Origin: Candidatus Opimibacter iunctus
Lineage (GTDB): Bacteria; Bacteroidota; Bacteroidia; Chitinophagales; Saprospiraceae
Reading direction: 5' to 3'
Assembly: GCA_016716665.1 (NCBI GenBank)
Contig: JADJVH010000001.1
Span: 124,001 to 188,000 of the forward strand
DNA: 64,000 nucleotides
Positions 8,466-17,464 of the stretch are shown here, in pieces; positions within the stretch are counted from its first letter, which is position 1, and the number at the start of each line of letters is the position of its first letter. The notes beneath the pieces are model-generated. The model did not search any database. It was not told the origin of the DNA and saw only the letters and a list, made by a program, of their open reading frames with translations. The position numbers and the translations under genes were made by a program.

Positions 8466-10394
8466 ATGGCCAACAATAAAAAACAAAACAAGAATACCGT
8501 CAAAAGCGGGGTGAAAGGTAAAAAATCTCTTGTCCAAAGGCTTGATAGTCAGGACTGGAAGTATATTTTGGGGATACTGGCCCTCACTTTCATTGCCTTT
8601 ATTCCAGCCCTCACCAATGATTTTGTAAACTGGGATGATGACTATAATCTGGCCAATAATGCCAACACTGCCCTCCTGGCCTGGGATAATATTGTTAAAA
8701 TTTTCAGCCAGCCGGTCATTGGAAACTACAATCCCTTGCCCATATTGACTTTCACCGTTGAGCGGGCCATTTTTGGACTGAATCCTACGGTGTATCATGT
8801 CAACAACGTCTTACTACACCTGGTCTGTGTTTTCTTTATTTACCGGATTTTCAGGTCGCTGGACCTTTCCGCGCTGGCTTCCGGAGCCGGAGCCCTTCTG
8901 TTTGGTATACATCCGATGCGGGTCGAATCCGTGGCCTGGGTCACCGAACGTAAGGATGTGCTTTTTGGAGCATTTTTCCTTGCAGCACTTTGGTTTTACA
9001 TCCAATATGTCAGGTCCGGCTATGTCAAAAAGTACTTTTACATGGCAATGGGACTCTTTTTCATTTCCCTTTTTGCTAAAATCCAGGCGGTAAGTCTGCC
9101 ATTGACCATGCTGTTAGTGGACTACTATTTTAAAAGGCCTCTTCAGATAAAACTGGTGATTGAAAAATGGGCCTTTTTCATGCTTTCCCTGATGATCGGT
9201 TTGATAGGAATTTACTTTCTCAAAGACCAGGGCTCAATCAACGACACTACAACCTATTCATTGGTGGAGCGGCTCTTTATAGGAGGATATTCACTTGGTG
9301 TATACCTGGCCAAATTTATCTTCCCGTATATCATGTCCCCCCTATATCCGTATCCTGCAGAACTGCCAACCGAAGTGTATATCATAGGCCCGGTAGCGGT
9401 ACTAAGCATTTTGTCGTTCAGTTATATCGCTTTCAGGAAAGACTGGAGGCCCGCTCTTTTCGGCATACTCTTTTTCCTCTTTAATGTCATGTTCGTTTTG
9501 CAGGTAGTAGGCGCAGGCCAGGGATTTCTGGCTGATCGTTTCACTTATATCCCTTATGCCGGTCTTATGTTTATCGTTGCCTATGGCCTACAATGGGTAT
9601 TGAAAGAGAAGCCTCAGACCGGCAAAGTGTATATGTATGGCCTTGGCGGATTAATGGCTGTATACATGCTGATGACCTGGAACCAAAATAAAATATGGAC
9701 AAACAGCGATACCCTGTGGACGCATGTGCTAAAGTACTATGACAAGACCCCTTTGCCTTTTCGCAACAGGGCCAACTACCGACGTGACGAGGGCAGGACT
9801 GAAGAAGCCCTTGCAGATTACAATTCTGCGATTTCACTCAAGCCGGATGGGGCGCTTTTTAATTCACGTGCCAAACTATATTTTGACCTTCAGAAATACG
9901 ATGTCGCACTTGAAAATTATAATAAAGCCATAGCCCTGGACAGTACCGAAGGGGAATATTTTATCAACAGGGGTGCTGTCAACGCGTTGACCAACCATAT
10001 GCAGGCTGCATTGGAGGATTTCAATAAAGGACTTCAACTCAAACCTGATCATGCCAATGGGTATAAGAACAGGTCCCTGATCTTCCAGTCCCTTGGACAG
10101 TGGGAAAATGCGATTTCGGATATCACCAAGTACCTGAGCATGCATCCTGAAGATGCTGACCTGTGGTATGAACGCGGCCGGATCAACAACGTGTTGAACA
10201 AGGCCGCTGAAGCACTGCCTGATCTTGACAAAGCCATTCAGCTTAACAATAAGCAAGGCCTGTATTATTATGAAAAACTGAAGAGCTTTCTGCTGCTGGG
10301 CCAAAAAGAAAATGCCCGCCAGATGTATAACATCGTCAAGCAATATGGTGTGCAAATCGAACCTAAAGTTCAGGCCAGCTTAGACGAATTGTAG
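8466..10394 (+). CDS. TMTC-like GT-C glycosyltransferase with TPR repeats
   Basis: Integral membrane protein of 642 residues. About ten hydrophobic segments occupy residues 32-420, and four to six tetratricopeptide repeats occupy about 430-640 (for example the ALADYNSAISLKPDGALF and ALENYNKAIALDS units). The first outer loop has the acidic VNWDDDYNL motif and a conserved HPMRVESVAWVTERKD segment, as in TMTC/protein O-mannosyltransferase-like GT-C enzymes. It probably transfers a sugar from a polyprenyl-phosphate donor to a substrate on the periplasmic face, with the TPRs binding protein. Substrate and product are not deducible. The ATG at 8466 sits directly behind a TAATTTTG string. Single gene, 32 bases before recN. 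Confidence 0.8.
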   Translation: MANNKKQNKNTVKSGVKGKKSLVQRLDSQDWKYILGILALTFIAFIPALTNDFVNWDDDYNLANNANTALLAWDNIVKIFSQPVIGNYNPLPILTFTVERAIFGLNPTVYHVNNVLLHLVCVFFIYRIFRSLDLSALASGAGALLFGIHPMRVESVAWVTERKDVLFGAFFLAALWFYIQYVRSGYVKKYFYMAMGLFFISLFAKIQAVSLPLTMLLVDYYFKRPLQIKLVIEKWAFFMLSLMIGLIGIYFLKDQGSINDTTTYSLVERLFIGGYSLGVYLAKFIFPYIMSPLYPYPAELPTEVYIIGPVAVLSILSFSYIAFRKDWRPALFGILFFLFNVMFVLQVVGAGQGFLADRFTYIPYAGLMFIVAYGLQWVLKEKPQTGKVYMYGLGGLMAVYMLMTWNQNKIWTNSDTLWTHVLKYYDKTPLPFRNRANYRRDEGRTEEALADYNSAISLKPDGALFNSRAKLYFDLQKYDVALENYNKAIALDSTEGEYFINRGAVNALTNHMQAALEDFNKGLQLKPDHANGYKNRSLIFQSLGQWENAISDITKYLSMHPEDADLWYERGRINNVLNKAAEALPDLDKAIQLNNKQGLYYYEKLKSFLLLGQKENARQMYNIVKQYGVQIEPKVQASLDEL

Positions 10395-10426
10395 AATGAT
10401 TACCTTTATCTCCACCAGGAAAACAT

Positions 10427-12091
10427 ATGCTTAGCCGGCTCATCATTCGAAATTATGCAATCATTCCGGAGTTGGATATTGCTATCCTGCCCGGCCTGAC
10501 GATTATCACCGGAGAAACCGGTGCAGGCAAATCCATATTACTTGGCGCTCTTGGATTGGCCCTTGGACGGCGTGCTGACGCGAAAGTATTGCCTGATGAT
10601 GCATCCAAGTGTATCGTTGAAGCTCATTTCACCCTACAGGATGACACCCTCAAACCCTATTTTGTACAGGAAGGACTTGACTACGATGCCTTATTGATCT
10701 GTCGAAGAGAAATCAGCAGTGGTGGCAGGAGCAGGTCCTTCATTAACGATACACCGGTATCCCTGAAACAATTACAGGAAGTAACCGGGCATTTGATCGA
10801 ACTGCATCATCAGCATGACAACCTCGCACTTCAATCAAAGGACTACCAGATCAATGTGTTGGACACTATCAGTGAAAGCACTGGAATACACCGGGAATAC
10901 GGTTCACTGTACCTTCAGCTGACAACTGTAAGAAATGAGTTAAGCAAAGCAAGAGAGGTAGAGCTCTCTTCTACACGCAAGAAAGAGTTTCTGTCCTTTC
11001 AACTCGCAGAACTTGAAAATGCAAAACTCGTCGCAGGAGAGATGACCTCGCTGGAGGAGTCCCAGAATATGCTGGAGCATGCTGAAGCCATAGACCATGT
11101 GCTTGCTCACGTCCAGGCTGTGATGAATGATGGGTCACATTCGATGACTTCCCAACTGACAGGCCTGATCAAGCAGATAGAAAGTATACGCAATGTATAT
11201 CCACCGATTGCAGAAATCGGAGACAGGGTCCAAGCCGTCAGAGTTGAAATCCAGGACCTATCCATGGAGGCAGGAAGACTGGATGGGCCGGGACAAAAAG
11301 ATCCGGCGAAGTTGGCAAGGGTGCAATCCCGACTCAATCAACTCTATGGACTCATTAAAAAATACCAATGCAGTGATGAGGCCAGCCTGTTGGATACCTA
11401 TCAATCCCTGAAGGCAGAATGGGCTTCGCTATCTTCTGTAAATGAACAAATCGCCGCGCTTGAGAAAAGAATAGAGGAACTCAGCAAAGAGCTTCTTGCT
11501 GTCGCTGAACAACTCACAAAGAAAAGGAAGGCGGGTGCGAAAAAGTTAATGCCAAAAGTAACCAGCCTCCTGCATGAACTAGGCATGTCCAACGCCCAGT
11601 TTACAATCGAAATAAATCCACTTCCTGCGCCAGGTATACATGGGGTGGATGATATTAGCTTTATGTTTTCAGCCAACAAGGGAATGTCGCTTCAAACGTT
11701 GCAAGCTGTTGCATCCGGAGGAGAACTCTCAAGACTCAGCCTTGCCCTGAAATCAATATATGCTGCCCAGGCACAGCTCCCTACAATCATCTTTGATGAA
11801 ATAGATACAGGTATTTCCGGCGAGGTCGCATGGCGGATGGGGCAACTCATCAGGGCACTGGCCAAGGGCCATCAGATCCTGATGATCACACACTCTCCTC
11901 AGATTGCTGCCCATGCTACTATCCAATACCATGTATCGAAGTTGACTGACGGAGACAAGGACATTTCTTCCATCCAATTCTTGTCCGCATCACAAAGGGT
12001 TATTGAACTGGCCAAGATGTTGAGTGGTGACCCGCCCTCAAAGGCAGCATTGTCTAATGCCGAAAGCCTCATCAAAGCTGTAAAGCAGTAA
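10427..12091 (+). CDS. recN: DNA repair ATPase RecN
   Basis: SMC-like ATPase that acts early in double-strand break repair, 554 residues. The N-terminal ATPase lobe has Walker A in ITGETGAGKSILLGALG and the family sequence LIELHHQHDNLALQS. A long coiled-coil arm spans about 155-380. The C-terminal lobe has the ABC signature ASGGELSRLSLALKSI and Walker B in IIFDEIDTGISGEVA, followed by the LMITHSPQIAAHA switch. Length and order are typical. It ends 124 bases before the convergent kinase gene. Confidence 0.97.
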   Translation: MLSRLIIRNYAIIPELDIAILPGLTIITGETGAGKSILLGALGLALGRRADAKVLPDDASKCIVEAHFTLQDDTLKPYFVQEGLDYDALLICRREISSGGRSRSFINDTPVSLKQLQEVTGHLIELHHQHDNLALQSKDYQINVLDTISESTGIHREYGSLYLQLTTVRNELSKAREVELSSTRKKEFLSFQLAELENAKLVAGEMTSLEESQNMLEHAEAIDHVLAHVQAVMNDGSHSMTSQLTGLIKQIESIRNVYPPIAEIGDRVQAVRVEIQDLSMEAGRLDGPGQKDPAKLARVQSRLNQLYGLIKKYQCSDEASLLDTYQSLKAEWASLSSVNEQIAALEKRIEELSKELLAVAEQLTKKRKAGAKKLMPKVTSLLHELGMSNAQFTIEINPLPAPGIHGVDDISFMFSANKGMSLQTLQAVASGGELSRLSLALKSIYAAQAQLPTIIFDEIDTGISGEVAWRMGQLIRALAKGHQILMITHSPQIAAHATIQYHVSKLTDGDKDISSIQFLSASQRVIELAKMLSGDPPSKAALSNAESLIKAVKQ

Positions 12092-12129
12092 TCCTGAGGT
12101 TGTCAAAATGTTCAGGGCTTCTTAGCGAA

Positions 12130-12178
12130 CAATAAGACTTCCTTCACAAGGAAACAGCAGGTGTCTTTATTATTTGAA
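12130..12178 (+). terminator. Possible weak terminator after recN
   Basis: Between convergent recN and the kinase gene. AAGAC at about 12133 pairs with GTCTT about 30 bases later, with an inner TTCCTT/AAGGAA pairing, followed by TTTATTATTT. The stem is interrupted, so this is only a candidate. Confidence 0.3.
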
Positions 12179-12215
12179 TCCGGCAGTCCCGGCAATTTTC
12201 TGAAAACTTAACTTT

Positions 12216-15200
12216 TCAATACTGTCCAATTGTCTTGACCTTATCATCACTGGATGAAGGAGCCTGGTCTTCGTTCATGGAATGACGCGGAAGTTCAATA
12301 AAAAACGTAGTGCCCACGCCCTTTTCCGTCTCAAAATATATACGACCGTCAAAGGACTGAATAATATCGGAGCAAATAGCAAGGCCAAGACCCATGCCTG
12401 ATGACTTGGTCGTAAAATTGGGATAGAATACCTTTTCCCTCATATGCTCATCAATACCTACTCCATTGTCATGCACAGAGATAATGACCAGGTCTTCAGT
12501 GTAGTTGAGCTTGATATGAATGAGGCCCCTCCTGGATTTTGGAATTGACTGAATAGCATTCTTAACTATGTTGTTCAGTACACGAATGACCTGACTCTTG
12601 TCTGCGAAGACAAAGAGATCATTGATCGGAACCTGTAGCTGGATATCCATATCCTCACGCTTACGGAAAAGATCGTGCACAGACGCCAGGATGTCGTTGA
12701 TGACAAAGACTTCGTTCATCGCTTGCGGCATCTTCGCATAGCTTGAAAATTCAGAGGCGATATGGGTCAGGTTATCAATCTGTTCAATGAGTGTCTTACT
12801 CACCCTTTTGATCATCGCGGGAAGATCCACATCCTCGTCCCTTGTGGCGGCGTTCTGCAGATATTGTATGCTAAGCTTCATCGGGGTGAGTGGATTCTTT
12901 ATTTCATGTGCCACCTGCTTGGCCATTTCTCTCCAGGCTGTATCTCTTTCTGTCTGGGCCAGCAGTAATGCACTTTCATCAAGCTTTGTCACCATGCCGT
13001 TATAATCCCTGATGAGTTCCCCTACTTCATCATCAATGGACCATTGGATCGTTTCGTTCTTTTTACCCAGCCTGATTTTCTTTAGTTTCTCGCTCAATTG
13101 TGCTACCGGGCCTGTGATGGACCTGCTCATAAAAACAGCAATACCGATTGCAATCAGAAAAATGAATACATAGGCATTGAGCAAAGTCATAAAAAAGGCT
13201 GAGCCCGGGTCACCACCCTCGCTACCATTGGCAAACAATTCTGTCAATTCGATATAGCCGGATTGATTTTCACGGTTATGGATAATCACAAATCCTACAT
13301 CATTGTTTTCTCTTAGCCGGCCTTCTGCAGAATGAATTCCAGTGAGATAGTAGTCCCTTGACCCTGCATCCAGGATCATCTTTGGCAGGAAAGCAATCTT
13401 TGATGCAATCTGATGGTCGCTGGCACCTGGATTATCCTGTTGCTGTATCAGATTCCCCTCTGGGTCATATATCTTATTTGAGGCCCCGGTGGCCACGGCA
13501 ATTCTTGATGCCTTGCGCATGTCATCGCGCCAGGTAGTCACCTCAGGTGTCAGTGACTGGCGTATCGAACCGGCAATATTACGCAAGCGCTCATCATACC
13601 TGCGCAATTCATCTGCCCTGCTATTTGAACGGATATAATACACGGTAAGCAAGCCAACGATGACAAAGGTGAGGATGATGATGATAACTACAGCGAGTTG
13701 AATTTTATTACGCAATGAAGGGCGGGGCGAAATCGTAAGTTCCATGTTGCGGGGCAGGAAGCCAAACAACGCATTGAGTCCTGCAAGAATAAATAATACG
13801 AAACTGAATACCGTAAAAATCAAAGAAAACAGGGATACCACTTCATTGACTCCCTCAACCTTTTTTCCGATCAGGATGACACGATCATGCTGATCCCGCA
13901 ACCCGATGTCCGTGCGGTCATTGGCGGTAGCCAATTCAAAATACTCGCCGGGCCCTGCACCGGTATACCTTGGCAAGACTAAAGGGTAATCATACCGGTC
14001 ACCGAAAATCAACTGCCCCTCCTGGTATATTCCGAGGCTGTACTTTCGCGGCAGATGCTGAAGCCATTCCATGATAGCCTCTTCAGATCGCCCATTCGCT
14101 CCAAATTCGGCAGGCGCGCTCTGGATAAGGTCGGTCCTGGATATTTTTTCAAAATCCTTTTGATACTTGTACAGCACCAGTGCGGTCATCGAGGAAATGG
14201 CAACGAGCCAACTCATCACCCAAATGACTGACTTGTTGCCTTGCTCTATGTACAAGTCAAGTAAGGTCATCAGGATAAACACACCCAGATAGAAACCCAC
14301 AAAAGGAATGTCAATCTTGATCAGCAGAATCAATGGCAAACTGAGCACCCCGGCAAAGAGCAAGGCGATCATCCGCTCATAAAAATTAGTTGTATAAAAA
14401 ATCGCCCTCGTGACAATCTGGAACGAAAACGTAAAGACCCCCATCACAATAAGTCCGCAGGCCAGGATTGAAAGAAAGTGATGGGCATCAAACAAGGAAA
14501 TCTCGCCCAGGTCAAGTCTGAAATTACTTTGTCCTACTACCTGTCGCAAAATCCAGGCAGTCAATCCACACATCATGATCACCACGAGGTAATGACTTGT
14601 CGTCATAAGCCTGTCCTTCCATCCCCTTTTGGCAAAAGGTACATTGGCTGCTGTCACACCCCCCGTCAAATCGCGACTATAAATCTTACTGGCCAGTGTG
14701 CACAGGAATAGAAAAATGGAACTATCCACCAGCAGGTCCGCTGTTGAATAAGGAAAATCGATATTCTGTATGATCGGACTCAACAGGGAAAGCTGGTCAA
14801 AAAAATCATGGTAATGAACAAACAAGGTAGCCATCCGTAAACCCAACACCATAGACATCTGCAAAAGCACCTTGTTGATATGGGATACTTTCTGGGCAGG
14901 ACGTGTATTGATCCAGACAATCCATGCCATACTCAGCGACCAGAAAATAATCAGGCATAGCACGAGGATGACGGCCTGCATGAAAAACGAAAACTCCTTT
15001 GTCAGCAATTGGATATGGGCAATCGGGGAACCATCGATGCTCCTGATCAAGGTAGCATCATCAGGAGATGGATGCCCAAATTTATAGGCTGTCACGCCAA
15101 TGCTATAGGCTTGCTCCTGCTCCGGCAGAATCGGAATTTTAAAATAAACCTGCAGGATATCCTGGCCGTCTGCTATTTCTGTCTTTTTGACATAATAGTC

Positions 15201-15590
15201 CTGGCGATGGTCCCTGATGACGCAAGGGAAATTTATGAACTCCTTATGCGCCGGATCTATTATTGGTCCAGGCTTGGACCAGAAGATAAGGCTGTCATTC
15301 TGGTACAGATATACTGTAAAAGGTTGCTGTCCAAGTTTCTCTATTCCGCTGATCAGGCTGTTAGATAGAATCCTGTCGGTCTTCTGCACTGACCTAATCT
15401 GGGCGATCCAGTCCCCTTCCCTGAGTTGATACACCGCTTCGGTTTCAAGGGTCTGGATATTCTCTTCAATCTGCTGGGCAAAATGAGTCCGGTCATAAGA
15501 CAGGTGGTCAAAGCCGATCATGCCAAGCAAAACCAATAGGCATGTGCCGGCAATGATTAAATACCCATATGCATTGATCGTGATCCGCAT
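12216..15590 (-). CDS. Large NtrY-like membrane sensor histidine kinase
   Basis: Sensor kinase of 1124 residues. The order is: a first membrane segment (about 9-28); an extracytoplasmic domain; a block of about eight membrane helices (about 205-480); a second extracytoplasmic part; two more helices (about 590-620 and 645-670); another sensor segment; a final helix with HAMP domain (RSITGPVAQLSEKL); a dimerisation domain with the phospho-acceptor His in VAHEIKNPLTPMKLS; and an ATPase domain with NIVKNAIQSIP, DNGVGIDEHM and GMGLGLAICSDI. The HEIKNPLTP box is that of NtrY kinases, which pair with sigma-54-type NtrX regulators. A receiver-AAA gene at 33704 could be its partner, but they are not adjacent. 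Signal unknown. rnpB lies upstream, divergently. Confidence 0.88.
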   Translation of the reverse strand: MRITINAYGYLIIAGTCLLVLLGMIGFDHLSYDRTHFAQQIEENIQTLETEAVYQLREGDWIAQIRSVQKTDRILSNSLISGIEKLGQQPFTVYLYQNDSLIFWSKPGPIIDPAHKEFINFPCVIRDHRQDYYVKKTEIADGQDILQVYFKIPILPEQEQAYSIGVTAYKFGHPSPDDATLIRSIDGSPIAHIQLLTKEFSFFMQAVILVLCLIIFWSLSMAWIVWINTRPAQKVSHINKVLLQMSMVLGLRMATLFVHYHDFFDQLSLLSPIIQNIDFPYSTADLLVDSSIFLFLCTLASKIYSRDLTGGVTAANVPFAKRGWKDRLMTTSHYLVVIMMCGLTAWILRQVVGQSNFRLDLGEISLFDAHHFLSILACGLIVMGVFTFSFQIVTRAIFYTTNFYERMIALLFAGVLSLPLILLIKIDIPFVGFYLGVFILMTLLDLYIEQGNKSVIWVMSWLVAISSMTALVLYKYQKDFEKISRTDLIQSAPAEFGANGRSEEAIMEWLQHLPRKYSLGIYQEGQLIFGDRYDYPLVLPRYTGAGPGEYFELATANDRTDIGLRDQHDRVILIGKKVEGVNEVVSLFSLIFTVFSFVLFILAGLNALFGFLPRNMELTISPRPSLRNKIQLAVVIIIILTFVIVGLLTVYYIRSNSRADELRRYDERLRNIAGSIRQSLTPEVTTWRDDMRKASRIAVATGASNKIYDPEGNLIQQQDNPGASDHQIASKIAFLPKMILDAGSRDYYLTGIHSAEGRLRENNDVGFVIIHNRENQSGYIELTELFANGSEGGDPGSAFFMTLLNAYVFIFLIAIGIAVFMSRSITGPVAQLSEKLKKIRLGKKNETIQWSIDDEVGELIRDYNGMVTKLDESALLLAQTERDTAWREMAKQVAHEIKNPLTPMKLSIQYLQNAATRDEDVDLPAMIKRVSKTLIEQIDNLTHIASEFSSYAKMPQAMNEVFVINDILASVHDLFRKREDMDIQLQVPINDLFVFADKSQVIRVLNNIVKNAIQSIPKSRRGLIHIKLNYTEDLVIISVHDNGVGIDEHMREKVFYPNFTTKSSGMGLGLAICSDIIQSFDGRIYFETEKGVGTTFFIELPRHSMNEDQAPSSSDDKVKTIGQY

Positions 15591-15730
15591 AAAATCACAT
15601 AAAGATAATATTTAATAAATAAATAATTAACTATCATGTGTTTAACGAATTGGATTTGGAGTGATCCCCACGCCGGAAAATATTCAGTCCTCTGGCCTAA
15701 CAAATCGCTGCTATTAATCGTTAAAGCAAA

Positions 15731-16143
15731 GCATCTGTGATGTATCTATCGCTCCCTGAAGAGGGAGAGGAAAGTCCGGACAGCGTAGGGCACCGCACCA
15801 TCTAACGGATGGGGTTCGCCCCGGCGAATACAGAAAGTGTCACAGAAAGGATACCGCCCGAAAGGCTTGTCCTTTAGGGTAAGGGTGAAAATGTGCGGTA
15901 AGAGCGCACACATGATCGGGGTGACCCGGTCGTGAGATAAACCTTGCGGGCTGAAATGCCATGTACACTTCAATTCCTGACGCCATGTAAATGGCACTAT
16001 GGTATCTGGCGGCTCGCTGGAATATGAAAATAGTTGAAGGGGGTAGGCAGCTAGAGTCGCGGCAGCAATGCCCGACCCAGATAAATGATAGATATCCTGC
16101 TTTACGGCAGGACAACAGAATCCGGCTTATCCATCACAGATGC
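15731..16143 (+). ncRNA. rnpB: RNase P RNA
   Basis: Catalytic RNA that removes the 5' leader from precursor tRNAs. Outer helix P1 is formed by GCATCTGTGATG (15731-15742) and CATCACAGATGC (16132-16143). The conserved region GAGGAAAGTCCGGA lies at 15767-15780 and its P4 partner ACAGAATCCGGCTTAT at 16115-16130; ATAAATGATAG just before is also typical. Other hallmarks are AGGGTAAGGGTGAAA and GGTAAGAGCGCAC. The roughly 413-base size suits a bacterial type A RNA. It runs into a strong terminator at 16150. I see no clear TANNTTTG element in 15591-15730, the spacer shared with the divergent kinase gene. Confidence 0.97.
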
Positions 16144-16149
16144 ATTTTT

Positions 16150-16197
16150 AAAAAGAAAGAGCCGGAAGATGATCTCATCTTCCGGCTCTTTCTTTTT
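16150..16197. terminator. Bidirectional terminator between rnpB and porV
   Basis: Perfect 23-base inverted repeat around a TC centre: left arm 16150-16172, starting AAAAAGAAAGAGCCGG; right arm 16175-16197, ending CCGGCTCTTTCTTTTT. The A-rich and T-rich ends give a U-tract in both directions, so it can end both rnpB (plus) and porV (minus). Confidence 0.92.
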
Positions 16198-16226
16198 ATA
16201 GCGATTGCTCAATCCACCAACTGATT

Positions 16227-17414
16227 CTAGTTGGTAGCAGGAGCTTCATTCTTCTTTTCATCGAAATGGAACATCAGCGTGAATCGCAACGTGTTATCCA
16301 ATGGACTGCGTTGATTTGATGTAGGTACCAAATAAGAAATATTCAAGCCAAAAACATTGTATTTCAAGCCAAGGCCTGCTGTGATAAACTGACGATTTCC
16401 TTTTGTTGGGTGCTCGTAGTAATATCCAGCCCTGAAGGCAAATTGCTTGTTGTACCAATATTCTGTACCAATGGAAAAGGATATCTCTCTCATTTCCTCC
16501 TTGAAGCCACCCGGGGCATCAGTAAATGATCCAAAGATTCCTTCAAACAAAGGCTTCTCCCTGAAATCAGGATACCCATTGCCATTCTTATCATAATCCG
16601 GTGAATCAGGACTGATTGGGGTTGGCACAAGCATTTTGTTCAGGTCAAAAAGGAAAGTCAGTTGATTGTAATCATCCAGGTTCATTTCAAGGGCTGCACC
16701 AAGACCAAGGTTGCCAGGTATAAAATCCCTGAACTCAGATTTGGTGTAGGATACTTTAGAACCGATATTGGTAAAGGCAGCACCAATTCTAAGATTGCTC
16801 TTATCCGCTATTTTGACCGGGGTTTCGTACGTAAATGAGATATCAACTGCGCCTGAAGTAGCAGGAACAATATCAATATTATCAATTTGCTGCCCACCGG
16901 CCAGATTTGAATAGACAAACTTACCGGTAAGACCTGCGCTAAACTTAGTCGACAGCTTCCTCGCGTATGCAACAGCCACTTCAAATTCATTTGGACTTCC
17001 CTGCCCGAGGGAAAGACCATTGATATCCGTAAACTGGAGATCTCCAAGGGAGAAAAACCTGAGTGAGGCACCTATAGTCTGGTTGTCACCCAATTTCTTA
17101 TATCCTGCCAGGTAGGCCAGATACACATCCTGGAGGCCAAGTGACCTCAGCCATGGTGAATAACTTGCAGCAAGCCCAAGGTCATTTTCAACAAAGGCCA
17201 GTTTGGAAGCATTGAAATGCATGGAGTTGGCATCTGCGGAAATGCCGATACCGCCGTCACCCATAGCTGCAGACCGGGCATCCGGAACGATCCGGAGGAA
17301 CGGTACTGCCGAAATAATGGCATTAGGGCAATTTTCTGTTGCGGGATCACAGTACTGGCTTTTAGCCATGTTAACCACAGAAAACATTAATACAAAGAGT
17401 GAAATGTATTTCAT
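16227..17414 (-). CDS. porV: Type IX secretion outer-membrane protein PorV (LptO)
   Basis: Outer-membrane beta-barrel of the FadL-like type, 395 residues with an N-terminal signal peptide (residues 1 to about 19, ending MAKSQ). In type IX secretion PorV shuttles folded cargo from the Sov translocon to the PorU attachment complex. Diagnostic segments include VPFLRIVPDARSAAMGDGG near the N-terminus and the C-terminal barrel strands (GLGLKYNVFGLNISYLVP, TLRFTLMFHF). Transcribed independently or together with porU immediately upstream: a TATCTTTG element lies in the 50-base gap between them. The pairing with porU strongly supports the call. Confidence 0.95.
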   Translation of the reverse strand: MKYISLFVLMFSVVNMAKSQYCDPATENCPNAIISAVPFLRIVPDARSAAMGDGGIGISADANSMHFNASKLAFVENDLGLAASYSPWLRSLGLQDVYLAYLAGYKKLGDNQTIGASLRFFSLGDLQFTDINGLSLGQGSPNEFEVAVAYARKLSTKFSAGLTGKFVYSNLAGGQQIDNIDIVPATSGAVDISFTYETPVKIADKSNLRIGAAFTNIGSKVSYTKSEFRDFIPGNLGLGAALEMNLDDYNQLTFLFDLNKMLVPTPISPDSPDYDKNGNGYPDFREKPLFEGIFGSFTDAPGGFKEEMREISFSIGTEYWYNKQFAFRAGYYYEHPTKGNRQFITAGLGLKYNVFGLNISYLVPTSNQRSPLDNTLRFTLMFHFDEKKNEAPATN

Positions 17415-17444
17415 GAAAATCTGAATTGATTAAAAAATTGAGTG

Positions 17445-17452
17445 CAAAGATA
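17445..17452 (-). promoter_or_regulatory. Candidate -7 element for porV
   Basis: CAAAGATA on the plus strand, i.e. TATCTTTG on the minus strand, a perfect TANNTTTG. It lies 31 bases upstream of the porV ATG, in the gap after porU. No TTG was found at the ideal distance. The same octamer precedes rpsL. Confidence 0.45.
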
Positions 17453-17464
17453 CTTTAATTGATA

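Noticed and set aside
15746..16224. Small open frames across 15.75-16.2 kb
   Set aside because: They fall within RNase P RNA and its terminator.
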